Shown: one piece after another, positions 43,130 through 52,152 of the stretch | Layout: the number at the start of each line of letters is the position of its first letter | Position numbering within the stretch: the stretch's first letter is position 1 | From: Pseudobutyrivibrio sp. | GTDB taxonomy: Bacteria; Bacillota; Clostridia; Lachnospirales; Lachnospiraceae | NCBI RefSeq assembly: GCF_017471675.1 | Contig: NZ_JAFUSK010000037.1 | Location: 1-64,000, forward strand | Reading direction: 5' to 3' | DNA: 64,000 nt | Made by a program: the position numbers and the translations under genes | The notes under the pieces: model-generated | Databases searched by the model: none | The model's input: only the letters and a program-made list of their open reading frames with translations | What the model was told of the DNA's origin: nothing

Positions 43130-44137
43130 CTATTCAGCTGGCACCTTTTCATCTTCTGTGTAGCCCTCTGAATAATCTTCATCTAAATATTCCTGCTCAT
43201 CTTCAAAATTAAGATTTTGTTCATTAATAATATCTTCGTTTCTGGATATTGCCTTAGACATATCTATATCCACGTTTGATATATGTGGAGTCTCACCATT
43301 AACAAGTATCTGAACCTGCTTAACATTGTCTAGCTCTGTAAGAGAATTGACAATGGAATAAACAGTAACATTCTCTGTTACACCAGAAACAACAGTTTCA
43401 ATGGCTCCATCAAAATTGACGATACACACACCATTTTCTGAAACTGTAATAGAATTAAGCTTAGTTCCAGTAGGTATAGCAGAAAGCAAGCCATCTGTAT
43501 CTGGTCCCTTTAGAAGCTGGTCTATAACAAGCTTTTCTAAGGATACGTTTCTGCTATAGTATACTTCCCTTGTTTCAGGCACTGTAGATACACCATCAGC
43601 GCTTGCAAAATACAATTTCAAATCTGTATGCAAAAGTGAATCTGTTTCCTGTCCAAAATCCTCTATAAAGGTATCAGCACTCATTGCACCAATTGCCTCC
43701 CCTGTAGAATCTGTAAGTGGAGAATCATTCACAAAAATAGAAACAGAATTAACCCCTTTAATTTGAACCAAGGTCTTAACAATAGCAGCCCTAACTAATA
43801 TTTCAGTGTAGGTATCTAATGATTCATAATCTCCCACTAAATAAAGGTCAAGACTTTTATTATTAAGCTCCCAATTCTTTACATCAACGCCAGAAGGTAT
43901 TGTATTGATAGCATCTATATCATCAACATCAGAAGCAAGCTGTTTAAGGGCCTCCGAAATAGCACCGTCAGTATCTGTACTCTCAAAGTTGTACTTAAAT
44001 GGTATAATACCAGCCTTGTCAGCCCTGACATAATATATCTTTCCGTTAGATATAGCGGTAGTCTTTTCACAAGCCATGGTACACAAAGACATTACAACTA
44101 TCATCAAAATAGAAAGCACACGTTTTAGATTTTTCAT
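43130..44137 (-). CDS. GerMN-domain lipoprotein
   Basis: 335 aa. Lipoprotein signal with Cys in LCTMACEK (Cys23). Two GerMN-like domains (about 50-150 and 185-290): 'LYLVGDYESLDTYTEILVRAAIVKTL' style strands and a second with LEKLVIDQLLKGP and GTKLNSITV. GerMN proteins act in spore germination or at the envelope. It abuts the kinase gene with no gap and precedes comEC. The acidic tail (EDEQEYLDEDYSEGY) is low complexity. Confidence 0.88.
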   Translation of the reverse strand: MKNLKRVLSILMIVVMSLCTMACEKTTAISNGKIYYVRADKAGIIPFKYNFESTDTDGAISEALKQLASDVDDIDAINTIPSGVDVKNWELNNKSLDLYLVGDYESLDTYTEILVRAAIVKTLVQIKGVNSVSIFVNDSPLTDSTGEAIGAMSADTFIEDFGQETDSLLHTDLKLYFASADGVSTVPETREVYYSRNVSLEKLVIDQLLKGPDTDGLLSAIPTGTKLNSITVSENGVCIVNFDGAIETVVSGVTENVTVYSIVNSLTELDNVKQVQILVNGETPHISNVDIDMSKAISRNEDIINEQNLNFEDEQEYLDEDYSEGYTEDEKVPAE

Positions 44138-45574
44138 TTAGTGCACCTCCTTTTTAATATAGTTAAGTGGAACTCTTACATCAAATGTTGAGCCCTCACC
44201 AAGGGTTGAACGAACCTTAATCTCACCATTATGCATAGCAATAGAGCTCTTGGTAATAGCAAGTCCAAGACCTGTTCCACCTATTTCCCTGGAATGAGAT
44301 TTATCAGCACGATAGAATCTCTCAAAAATATGGTCAACTGAATCCTCAGGTATACCAAGACCATTATCCTCTACCTTGATGTAGAAGAATTGATGATCTG
44401 AATTAAGAGAAATATGTACCCAGCCGCCTTCATTATTATATTTAATGGCATTTTCTACAAGGTTTGTAATAACAAGTGTAAACTTAACCTCATCAACCTC
44501 TGCAACAACAGGCCTAAAGGATTCATATACAACCTCCACGTCTGCCTTTTCCGCAATAGGCTTAAGGCGCTTAAGTATATGGTCTATAAGCTCATTGATA
44601 TTTACAGGAGTAACATTAAGCATCGCTCCACTTTTATCCATTCTAACAAGGCTAAGTAAATCGTTGATGATTTTAGTTTCACGGTCAATCTCATCCCCGA
44701 TATCCACCATGAATTCCTTGTACATCTCTATAGGAACATCCTCTGAACCATTAAGAGAATCAGCAAGTACCTTCATAGATGTAAGAGGTGTTTTAAGCTC
44801 ATGAGACACGTTAGAAACAAACTCCTGTCTAGACTCATCTATAGAGTGGAGCTTACCAATAACCTCGTTGAATTTATCCGTAATATTCTCGACTTCAGTA
44901 AATGATTTTTCCTCCGGAAGAAGGGTATCAGATTCTCTGATAATTGAATCCAGGGAATTAGACATTTTCTTAAATGGTCTGGAAAAATATATATGTGCAA
45001 AAATCGCAAGTATAATGGTCAATGCAAGTATTACAACTGCACCTATTAATATATAAGAATAAAATGTATCCTCGTTTTGAACCATATAGTCCATGGACTT
45101 GTTCATAACAAGTGCCCCAACAATATCGCCATCAGAATTAACAAGTGGCACTGAAACGATAAGATAATTAGTCTCCTTATCATAATGGTACAAGGATTCT
45201 CCCTGCATTGAATAAATAATATTTTCCCAAATTACAGTTTTTCCAATATCTGCCATAAATGAATCCCTAACGATTTTTAAAGCAGAATTGATAATGAGAA
45301 TACGACCATTATAGCTGTCAGCGACAGACTTAAGCTTTGTATCTAGTACCTCGTTATCCTCTCCTTGAGCATAACCGCTTGTAACTATTTGATTATTGTA
45401 GGAAATTGCTTCCGCCATAAGATTGGTGGCATCTGTGTGAATAGAAACTGATTCGTATGCACGCAAAGAAATAGGCACACATACCATAAAAGGTAAGATG
45501 CCTATGACGATTATAATAAATGCTACTTTAAAACCAATACTGCGAAAATAATCCAAGCTAAATTTATTTTTCAT
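44138..45574 (-). CDS. Sensor histidine kinase
   Basis: 478 aa. Two membrane helices (about 15-37 and 173-196) bound a 135-residue extracytoplasmic sensor. A HAMP-like linker is followed by His258 in NVSHELKTPLTS, then HATPase motifs NLVENAIKYN, DNGLGIPE and GGTGLGLAI. Kinase of the PhoR/WalK type. Directly after its regulator and in the same transcript as comEA, GerMN and comEC. Confidence 0.93.
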   Translation of the reverse strand: MKNKFSLDYFRSIGFKVAFIIIVIGILPFMVCVPISLRAYESVSIHTDATNLMAEAISYNNQIVTSGYAQGEDNEVLDTKLKSVADSYNGRILIINSALKIVRDSFMADIGKTVIWENIIYSMQGESLYHYDKETNYLIVSVPLVNSDGDIVGALVMNKSMDYMVQNEDTFYSYILIGAVVILALTIILAIFAHIYFSRPFKKMSNSLDSIIRESDTLLPEEKSFTEVENITDKFNEVIGKLHSIDESRQEFVSNVSHELKTPLTSMKVLADSLNGSEDVPIEMYKEFMVDIGDEIDRETKIINDLLSLVRMDKSGAMLNVTPVNINELIDHILKRLKPIAEKADVEVVYESFRPVVAEVDEVKFTLVITNLVENAIKYNNEGGWVHISLNSDHQFFYIKVEDNGLGIPEDSVDHIFERFYRADKSHSREIGGTGLGLAITKSSIAMHNGEIKVRSTLGEGSTFDVRVPLNYIKKEVH

Positions 45575-45585
45575 TTTAACTCACT

Positions 45586-46281
45586 TTACATATAATAATA
45601 GCCTACACCCCATTTTGTACGAACGTACTTAGGCTCCTTTGGGTTAGGCTCGATTTTTTCTCTGAGACGTCTAACATGTACATCTACTGTTCTTTCATCT
45701 CCTGGATAATCCTCACCCCAAATCTTATGCAACAAATCCTCTCTAGAGAAAACCTTCTTTGGATTTGTAACAAGCAATACAAGCATATCAAACTCTTTAG
45801 ATGTAAGATTGTATTCTTCTCCTAATATGGTAAGTCTACGATTGCTCTTATCAAGAACTAAATCACCATCCTCGATAACATTCTCTTCCCTGTGCTCAGT
45901 TCTAACTGACTGTCCAAGAGATGCTCTTCGCATGATTGCTTTTATTCTAGCCTTAACTTCAAGGATATTAAATGGCTTAGTAATGTAATCGTCTGCGCCA
46001 TATTCCAATCCAAGGATTTTATCCATATCATCACCCTTTGCTGTAAGCATAACGATAGGCACAGTGGAAAACTCTCTGATATTCTGACAAACCTCAAAAC
46101 CATCAAGCTTTGGAAGCATTACATCAAGAAGAATCATATCGTAATGATTTGATGTAGCAAGGTCAAGAGCCTCCTGTCCATCATAAGCACAGTCTACCTC
46201 CATGCCATCCTGTTCCAAGGAAAATCTAATTCCCTTAACTATGAGTTTTTCGTCGTCTACAACTAATACTTTTTTTGCCAT
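45586..46281 (-). CDS. OmpR/PhoB-family response regulator
   Basis: 231 aa. Receiver with VDDEK (8-12), phospho-Asp near 52 in ILLDVMLPKLDG and Lys in DDYITKPF; C-terminal winged helix with TVDVHVRRLREKI and 'YVRTKWGVGYYY'. Pairs with the kinase 11 nt downstream; starts about 20 nt after the comEA stop. Strong resemblance to WalR/PhoP-type regulators, but specific identity not shown. Confidence 0.93.
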   Translation of the reverse strand: MAKKVLVVDDEKLIVKGIRFSLEQDGMEVDCAYDGQEALDLATSNHYDMILLDVMLPKLDGFEVCQNIREFSTVPIVMLTAKGDDMDKILGLEYGADDYITKPFNILEVKARIKAIMRRASLGQSVRTEHREENVIEDGDLVLDKSNRRLTILGEEYNLTSKEFDMLVLLVTNPKKVFSREDLLHKIWGEDYPGDERTVDVHVRRLREKIEPNPKEPKYVRTKWGVGYYYM

Positions 46282-46301
46282 TTCTTCCCTCTAAACCATT
46301 C

Positions 46302-46874
46302 TTAAATTTTGATAAGTGAATTTATTTGATTGAAAATGCCATCGCCTATTCCAGACACCTTTTTGATATCATCAATTGAAGAAAAGCTTCCATTGGCTTC
46401 GCGATATGCCACAATCTGATTTGCCTTTGATTGCCCAATACCCGGTAAGCTCATAAGCTCTGTAGCGGTGGCTTTATTTATGTTGATAAGTCCATCATCG
46501 GCTTCCTTAGCTTCTTCCTTGGCTTCAAGCTCTTTAATTTCATCTGTTGTAAAGATATATAGCTTTTGACCATCCTCTAAGACTGCCGCCTGATTTATAT
46601 CATTATCGTCTGCTGATTCAAGTAGACCACCTGCAGCTTCTATTGCTGCATAGACTCTAGAGCCTTCCGGAAGTTCGTAAACATCAGGCTTTTTAACAGC
46701 CCCTGCCACCTGAACATAGATTGTAGTTGGCAGAACATCATCCACCACCTGTTCCTTAGCAGCGCTTTCGTTATCTACTTCTTCCACTAGCTCTGTTGAT
46801 TGAAAGTATGATGCTTTACTGCAGCCTGAAAATAAAAAGAGGCTACAAAAAGCAAGATAAAATAATTTTTTCAT
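46302..46874 (-). CDS. comEA: ComEA-like lipoprotein with SLBB and helix-hairpin-helix domains
   Basis: 190 aa. Lipobox FLFSGCSK (Cys18). SLBB domain at about 50-105 (VQVAGAVKKPDVY) and tandem HhH at about 125-190 (ININKATATELMSLPGIG; KVSGIGDGIF). ComEA binds incoming DNA at the cell surface for ComEC. The ribosome binding site is buried in a stem-loop. Confidence 0.92.
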   Translation of the reverse strand: MKKLFYLAFCSLFLFSGCSKASYFQSTELVEEVDNESAAKEQVVDDVLPTTIYVQVAGAVKKPDVYELPEGSRVYAAIEAAGGLLESADDNDINQAAVLEDGQKLYIFTTDEIKELEAKEEAKEADDGLININKATATELMSLPGIGQSKANQIVAYREANGSFSSIDDIKKVSGIGDGIFNQINSLIKI

Positions 46875-46876
46875 TA

Positions 46877-46902
46877 AATCTCCTTTTCACATTAAGGAGA
46901 TT
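46877..46902 (-). promoter_or_regulatory. Stem-loop masking the comEA ribosome binding site
   Basis: On the minus strand AATCTCCTT (46902-46894) pairs perfectly with AAGGAGATT (46885-46877) around an 8-nt loop. The AAGGAG Shine-Dalgarno sequence is entirely in the stem, 5 nt before the ATG. Likely translational control of comEA. Confidence 0.65.
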
Positions 46903-46953
46903 ACAATATCGTCTTGCTTATTGTAGCGAATTTTTTTATATATTACAAGAGTT

Positions 46954-48153
46954 TTACAGAAATATGTCAAGGGTTTTTTCGATTTTTTCTTTAAACTCAT
47001 CAATATCCTGTTCTGTAATAACAAGTGGTGGTAAAAGTCTAAGAACATCTGAACCTGCCGACAACACAACAAGGTGTTCATCTAAAAGTGCCCTGGTTAC
47101 AACCTCCTTTACAGGAATAGTAAGAACAAGGCCTTGCATAAGCCCCATTCCTCTTCTTCCGGTAACAAAATCGTATTTTGCCACCAATGTGTCAAGCACC
47201 TGCTCAAAATAAGCTGTAATCTCATTAACATGATCAAGGAGCTTATAATCCTCAAACATATCTAATACCTGTGAAACTGCAGCTGTACAAAGTGGATTAC
47301 CACCATAAGTAGTTCCATGGTCTCCTGGTACTAAGGAATTATCTGCCACATCCTCTGTCACCGCAAATGCTCCTATTGGAACGCCATTTCCCAAGGCCTT
47401 AGCAGTTGTTAGAATATCAGGCTTAATTCCATACTGTTGATATGCATACATACTTCCAGTACGACCCATTCCACATTGAACCTCATCAAGAATAAGAAGT
47501 ATTCCTTCCTCATCACACAGATTTCTAACCTTTGTAATGAATTCCTTATCAGCAGGATACAAGCCTCCCTCACCTTGAACAGTCTCCATAATAATAGCGC
47601 AAGTCTTATCAGTAAGATTAGCAAGAACGCTGCCAAAATCATTGAAGGTAGCAAATTTAACGCCTGACATAAGTGGATAGAAAGGCTCTCTATAATGGTC
47701 AGTGCCTGTAACAGAAAGGGAGCCTACTGTTCTACCATGGAAAGAGTTTTCCATAGCTATTATTTCATATTCATCTGAACCCTTTTTATTGTATGCATAT
47801 TTCTTAGCGGTCTTAAGTGCTCCCTCGATAGCCTCCGCACCAGAATTTGTAAAGAAAACCTTATCCATACCTGATGCTTTACAAAGCTTTTCGGCAGCCT
47901 CAATCATAGGCTGATGATAATATAGATTTGATGTATGAGTGATTCGCTTTACCTGGGCAATAAGAGCATTTTCGTAATCTTCATTTCCATATCCAAATGC
48001 CATTACACCTATTCCAGAAGCAAAATCAAGATATTTTTCATCTACTTCATCATATAGATGCACCCCTTTACCATAATCAAATACTACAGGAAATCTATTG
48101 TACACATGAAAAAGATTTTCCTCAGCCTTTTCAATCATCTGTTTTTTATTCAT
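46954..48153 (-). CDS. argD: Acetylornithine aminotransferase
   Basis: PLP-dependent transamination of N-acetylglutamate semialdehyde to N-acetylornithine. Aspartate contact to PLP in [14 protein letters not shown]; Schiff-base Lys in [13 protein letters not shown]. 399 aa, class III. It overlaps the end of argB by 8 bp. Last arginine gene of the cluster argC-GNAT-argJ-argB-argD. Confidence 0.97.
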   Translation of the reverse strand: MNKKQMIEKAEENLFHVYNRFPVVFDYGKGVHLYDEVDEKYLDFASGIGVMAFGYGNEDYENALIAQVKRITHTSNLYYHQPMIEAAEKLCKASGMDKVFFTNSGAEAIEGALKTAKKYAYNKKGSDEYEIIAMENSFHGRTVGSLSVTGTDHYREPFYPLMSGVKFATFNDFGSVLANLTDKTCAIIMETVQGEGGLYPADKEFITKVRNLCDEEGILLILDEVQCGMGRTGSMYAYQQYGIKPDILTTAKALGNGVPIGAFAVTEDVADNSLVPGDHGTTYGGNPLCTAAVSQVLDMFEDYKLLDHVNEITAYFEQVLDTLVAKYDFVTGRRGMGLMQGLVLTIPVKEVVTRALLDEHLVVLSAGSDVLRLLPPLVITEQDIDEFKEKIEKTLDIFL

Positions 48154-49054
48154 TGTAATACCTCGTATCCTTATCTCCTATAATTGCTGTTCCAATTCCT
48201 TTGTTTGTAAAGATTTCAAGAAGTAAACAATGTGCAATTCTGCCATCCAAAATATGCACTCTAGAAACCCCTTCCTCAATCGCTTCGATACAATTATTAA
48301 GCTTTGGAAGCATGCCTCCACCAATAAATCCGTCTCCAATAAGCTTCTTTGCCTCTTCTACAGATAGCTCAGAAATAAGTGTGTCTGGGTCATCCTTATC
48401 CTTGTAAACACCTTCTATATCAGTTAAAAACGCAAGCTTTTCAGCACTAACAGCCTTTGCAATGGCACATGCAGCATCATCAGCGTTGATATTATAGGTT
48501 ACAAAGTTTTCATCCATTCCTATAGGACAAACGATTGGTAAGAAGTCTTTTTCCAATAAATCCGTAAGAATCTTTGGATTAACCTCTGTGATTTCTCCAA
48601 CAAAACCAATGTCCTTGCCGTCAGAAAGCTTTTTTTCCACCTTTAATAGGCCGCCATCCTTGCCGGAAATTCCTATGGCATTAACTCCAAGAGATTGAAC
48701 ATTCTGTACTAAGGATTTGTTCACCTTATTAAGAACCATCTCAGCTATTTCCATTGTAGGCTCATCTGTTTTTCTAAGTCCATTAACAAACTCAGGGGTC
48801 ATACCTGTTTTTTCAACCCACTTGGAAATTTCCTTACCGCCTCCATGAACAATGATTGGCTTAAATCCAACAAGTTTAAGAAGTGTCACATCCTGTATAA
48901 CCTGCTTTTTAAGCTCCTCGTCAATCATGGCACTTCCGCCGTATTTAACTACAATAATCTTACGATTGAAGCGTTGGATATATGGCAATGCCTCGATTAA
49001 TACTTCTGCCTTATCCATTGCTTTGTCCATTACCTTCTGCATACTTACGTCCAT
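48146..49054 (-). CDS. argB: Acetylglutamate kinase
   Basis: Phosphorylates N-acetylglutamate; usually the arginine-feedback step in this pathway type. Motifs: [20 protein letters not shown], '[19 protein letters not shown]'. The start is placed at 49054 ([12 protein letters not shown]), where GGAGG lies 5-6 nt upstream; ATGs at 49066 and 49087 are less suitable. The N-terminal helix ([23 protein letters not shown]) matches the arginine-sensitive hexameric class. Confidence 0.96.
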   Translation of the reverse strand: MDVSMQKVMDKAMDKAEVLIEALPYIQRFNRKIIVVKYGGSAMIDEELKKQVIQDVTLLKLVGFKPIIVHGGGKEISKWVEKTGMTPEFVNGLRKTDEPTMEIAEMVLNKVNKSLVQNVQSLGVNAIGISGKDGGLLKVEKKLSDGKDIGFVGEITEVNPKILTDLLEKDFLPIVCPIGMDENFVTYNINADDAACAIAKAVSAEKLAFLTDIEGVYKDKDDPDTLISELSVEEAKKLIGDGFIGGGMLPKLNNCIEAIEEGVSRVHILDGRIAHCLLLEIFTNKGIGTAIIGDKDTRYYNE

Positions 49055-49067
49055 AACATCCTCCATA

Positions 49068-50291
49068 TTAGCTGCGATAATCTGCATTAATCTTCACATA
49101 ATCATAGGTCAGGTCACATCCCCATGCTGTGGCACAAGCTGTGCCCTCATGCATATCAACATATACAGTGACTGCATCAGCCTTCATTATCTTAAGTGCC
49201 TCATCCTCATCAAATACAATAGGTGTTCCTTTATCAAAAACCTTAAGTGTGCCATTTTCACTTTTAAAATAAAGCTCCACATCATTTTGATCAAAATCAG
49301 CTCCTGAATAACCCATAGCACATAGGAATCTGCCGAAATTAGCATCGCATCCAAATATTGCAGCCTTTGATAGATTAGAGCTTACAATGGCACGGGACAA
49401 TGTCTTGGCATCTGCTTTTGATTTAGCGTTAACTACTGTAGCTTCAAAAAGCTTGCTGGCTCCTTCACCATCTGCTGCCATCTTCTTTGCAAGAGCTTCA
49501 CATACGTAAGCTAATGCTTCCTTAAATGTATTATAATCTTCACCCTTTTCAGTAATCTTAGGATTTTCAGCAAGGCCATTTGCCATACATATAAGAGTAT
49601 CATTTGTAGATGTATCGCCATCTACGGTAATCATATTGAAGGTGTCTGCAACCACATCACTGACCGCCTCCTGAAGAAGGGATTTTTCGATTGCCAAATC
49701 TGTTCCAAGAAAAGCAAGCATTGTGCACATATTAGGATGAATCATGCCTGAACCCTTGCTCATGCCGCCAAGAGTAACAGTTTTTTCACCAATCTGAAAC
49801 TCTACTGCAAGCTCTTTATTTACAGTATCAGTTGTCATTATGGCCTTTGATGCTTCTGTTCCAGCTGCTATGCTTTCATCTAATTTAGCTGACATCATAT
49901 CTACGCCAGCTACTAACTTGTCCACTGGAAGCTGCATACCTATAACACCTGTAGATGCAACAGCAACTCCCTTATATGGAACATCAAGCTTTGCCTCTAC
50001 AGCCTTAGCTGTGGCTTCACAGGCATCAAAGCCTTCCTTACCTGTGCAGGCATTTGCAATACCTGAATTAATAACAACTGCCTGCAGGGGCTCTTTGGAT
50101 TTTACAATCTCCATATCCCACTGAACGCAAGCCGCCTTTACCACATTAGATGTAAATGTTCCTGCACTAACACATGGTGCCGTAGAATATACAAGAGCCA
50201 TATCGGTTCTACCTTGATATTTTATCCCAGCTGCAGCACTAGCTGCCATAAACCCCTTTGCTGCAGTAATTCCTCCATTAATCTCCTTCAT
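49068..50291 (-). CDS. argJ: Bifunctional ornithine acetyltransferase/N-acetylglutamate synthase
   Basis: Recycles the acetyl group from N-acetylornithine to glutamate. Self-cleavage site in KAIMTTDT (Thr of TDT starts the beta chain); oxyanion Thr-Gly region [22 protein letters not shown]. 407 aa. Starts 9 nt after the GNAT gene stop. Confidence 0.97.
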   Translation of the reverse strand: MKEINGGITAAKGFMAASAAAGIKYQGRTDMALVYSTAPCVSAGTFTSNVVKAACVQWDMEIVKSKEPLQAVVINSGIANACTGKEGFDACEATAKAVEAKLDVPYKGVAVASTGVIGMQLPVDKLVAGVDMMSAKLDESIAAGTEASKAIMTTDTVNKELAVEFQIGEKTVTLGGMSKGSGMIHPNMCTMLAFLGTDLAIEKSLLQEAVSDVVADTFNMITVDGDTSTNDTLICMANGLAENPKITEKGEDYNTFKEALAYVCEALAKKMAADGEGASKLFEATVVNAKSKADAKTLSRAIVSSNLSKAAIFGCDANFGRFLCAMGYSGADFDQNDVELYFKSENGTLKVFDKGTPIVFDEDEALKIMKADAVTVYVDMHEGTACATAWGCDLTYDYVKINADYRS

Positions 50292-50300
50292 AATCCGCTC

Positions 50301-50753
50301 CTATTTATTGAATGCTATTATATTTTCATCATTTAATACAAAATCATACACATTTAAATCAGTACGTGCTTTCCACTGCTCTGACTTCCAGAAGCTGTTT
50401 CCAAGCTCGTTTTCTGTAAAGGCTACAAGCTGTATCTTGGTAATCCCCTCAGCCTTAAGCCTAACCATAGCTTCCAGGGCCATGGCTCTTCCGATACCCT
50501 TTTTGCGATAGTCCTCATGAACACATACATGATAGAAGCAAGCGTGTCTGCCATCATGTCCTACCAGAATAGTTCCCACTATTTTATTATCAGCTACCGC
50601 TACTACAGAAAGATGTGGGTTTCTATCAAGCATTCGCTCAACCCCTTCTTTGGAATCATCGATGCTTCGCATAGCAAAGCCGTGGATTGTAGTCCAAAGC
50701 TTATAGACTTCATCATAATCTTCCTTTTCCATAGTTCTGATTGTGTAGTCCAT
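50301..50753 (-). CDS. GNAT family N-acetyltransferase
   Basis: 150 aa from ATG 50753 (AGGAG 5 nt upstream; the frame extends to 50801). Acetyl-CoA site YRKKGIGRAMALEAM (motif A), with VAVADNKIVGTILVGHDGRHACF before. Placed between argC and argJ on the same transcript. It may be a second N-acetylglutamate synthase, a protein/small-molecule acetylase, or a passenger. No substrate is evident from sequence. Confidence 0.85.
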   Translation of the reverse strand: MDYTIRTMEKEDYDEVYKLWTTIHGFAMRSIDDSKEGVERMLDRNPHLSVVAVADNKIVGTILVGHDGRHACFYHVCVHEDYRKKGIGRAMALEAMVRLKAEGITKIQLVAFTENELGNSFWKSEQWKARTDLNVYDFVLNDENIIAFNK

Positions 50754-50821
50754 ATTAACTCCTAAATTAAGTGAAATCTGAAAGGTATCTTTTGTAATCA
50801 TAGGTCCCTCCTTATTGCAAA

Positions 50822-51874
50822 TTAGGGATACATTGGTGCAAAATCAAGTCCCGTTTTTTCATCAAGTCCAAATAATATGTTCATATTCTGAACAGCCTGT
50901 CCTGCAGCTCCTTTTACTAGATTATCAAGGGCGCCCATCATAACAATTCTTCCAGTACGCTCATCAATCTTGCAGCTCACATCCACAAAATTGCTGCCCT
51001 CAACCCATTTTGTTTCAGGGCACTCACCATATTCCAAAACTCTAACGAAAAACTCATCATCATACATATCATGATATGCCTTCATTACCTCTTCCTTAGT
51101 TGGAAGCTTCCCATCCTTCTTATTAAGGGTGGCATACTCTGTAACAAGAATACCTCTATTCATAGGAACCAAGTGAGGTGTGAAGTTAATCATAATCTCT
51201 TTACCACAGGCGTATCCTAACTGCTCCTCAATCTCTGGTGTATGTCTGTGGCTGGTAACTCCGTATGCCTTTATGCTTTCGTTAACCTCGCAATAAAGAT
51301 TAGGGAGCTTAGCCCCCCTGCCTGCACCACTTGTACCAGACTTAGCATCAATAATAAGAGTAGAAGGGTCAATAAGACCAGCCTTAACAAGTGGATAAGC
51401 TGTAAGAATTGAACATGTGGTGTAGCAGCCAGGATTAGCAATAAGTCGCACTCCTGCTTCCTTATCCCTATTGATTTCACAAAGTCCATATACAGCCTCT
51501 TCTATAAACTGAGGACTTGCATGCTTAATGCCATACCATTTTTCATATACAGATACATCCTTGATACGATAATCAGCAGACAGATCGATAACCTTACAAT
51601 TATTTAGAATCTCTTCTGTAAGAACCCCAGCCAAAAAGCCCTGTGGTGTAGCAGTAAAAATAACATCTACCTGCTTCGAAAGCTCTAGGATATTATCATC
51701 CAAGCACTTATCCTCCACCAAAGTGAACATGTTCTTATATATAGAAGCAAATCGTTCATCCACATAAGATTTTGAACCATACCATACAATCTTAACTTCT
51801 GGATGTCCGTATAAAATTCTTACAATCTCTGCTCCTGCATAACCAGTAGCTCCAATAATTCCTACTTTTATCAT
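50822..51874 (-). CDS. argC: N-acetyl-gamma-glutamyl-phosphate reductase
   Basis: NADPH-dependent reduction of acetylglutamyl phosphate. Motif GATGYAGAE near residue 8; catalytic Cys150 in ANPGCYTT; HRHTPEIEEQ with catalytic His. 350 aa from ATG 51874 (AGGAGG 10 nt upstream), preferred over the longer frame to 51919. First gene of the argCJBD cluster, divergent from argG. Confidence 0.96.
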   Translation of the reverse strand: MIKVGIIGATGYAGAEIVRILYGHPEVKIVWYGSKSYVDERFASIYKNMFTLVEDKCLDDNILELSKQVDVIFTATPQGFLAGVLTEEILNNCKVIDLSADYRIKDVSVYEKWYGIKHASPQFIEEAVYGLCEINRDKEAGVRLIANPGCYTTCSILTAYPLVKAGLIDPSTLIIDAKSGTSGAGRGAKLPNLYCEVNESIKAYGVTSHRHTPEIEEQLGYACGKEIMINFTPHLVPMNRGILVTEYATLNKKDGKLPTKEEVMKAYHDMYDDEFFVRVLEYGECPETKWVEGSNFVDVSCKIDERTGRIVMMGALDNLVKGAAGQAVQNMNILFGLDEKTGLDFAPMYP

Positions 51875-51907
51875 ACCCTCAAGTCCTCCTAATAAACGTC
51901 TGAGTAA

Positions 51908-51936
51908 ATTGTAGTACAATACTTTTATGAAGTAAA
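51908..51936 (-). promoter_or_regulatory. Sigma-A promoter of argC
   Basis: TTTACT (51936-51931), 17-nt spacer, TACAAT (51913-51908). An ARG-box-like site lies 30 bp further upstream at 51967-51980. Confidence 0.65.
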
Positions 51937-51966
51937 GTGTTACAGTAAATTTTTATCGATTAATTA

Positions 51967-51980
51967 TGCATAAATATACA
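51967..51980. promoter_or_regulatory. ARG-box-like site 1
   Basis: TGCATAAATATACA, 12 of 14 positions matching the ArgR consensus TGAATAAATATTCA (recalled from family knowledge). It lies between the divergent argC and argG genes, upstream of the argC promoter. Confidence 0.55.
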
Positions 51981-52039
51981 CCGTAATTCCTACATTTTCA
52001 ACATCATTTTTCACAAATCTCATTTTTATACGTTATTTA

Positions 52040-52053
52040 TGCATATATTTACA
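52040..52053. promoter_or_regulatory. ARG-box-like site 2
   Basis: TGCATATATTTACA, 10 of 14 matches to the same consensus; the surrounding TTTATGCATA is itself palindromic. It is about 73 bp (seven turns) from site 1 and 100 bp before the argG start, plausibly allowing cooperative ArgR binding or looping. Confidence 0.45.
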
Positions 52054-52152
52054 CTTGTATTTTTGACTTTAATGTAGTAAAGTATGAATCAACAAAGCCA
52101 AATGGCTTACAGGGAGATTTTTAATACACTATAGATTAAGGAGAATTTAAAC

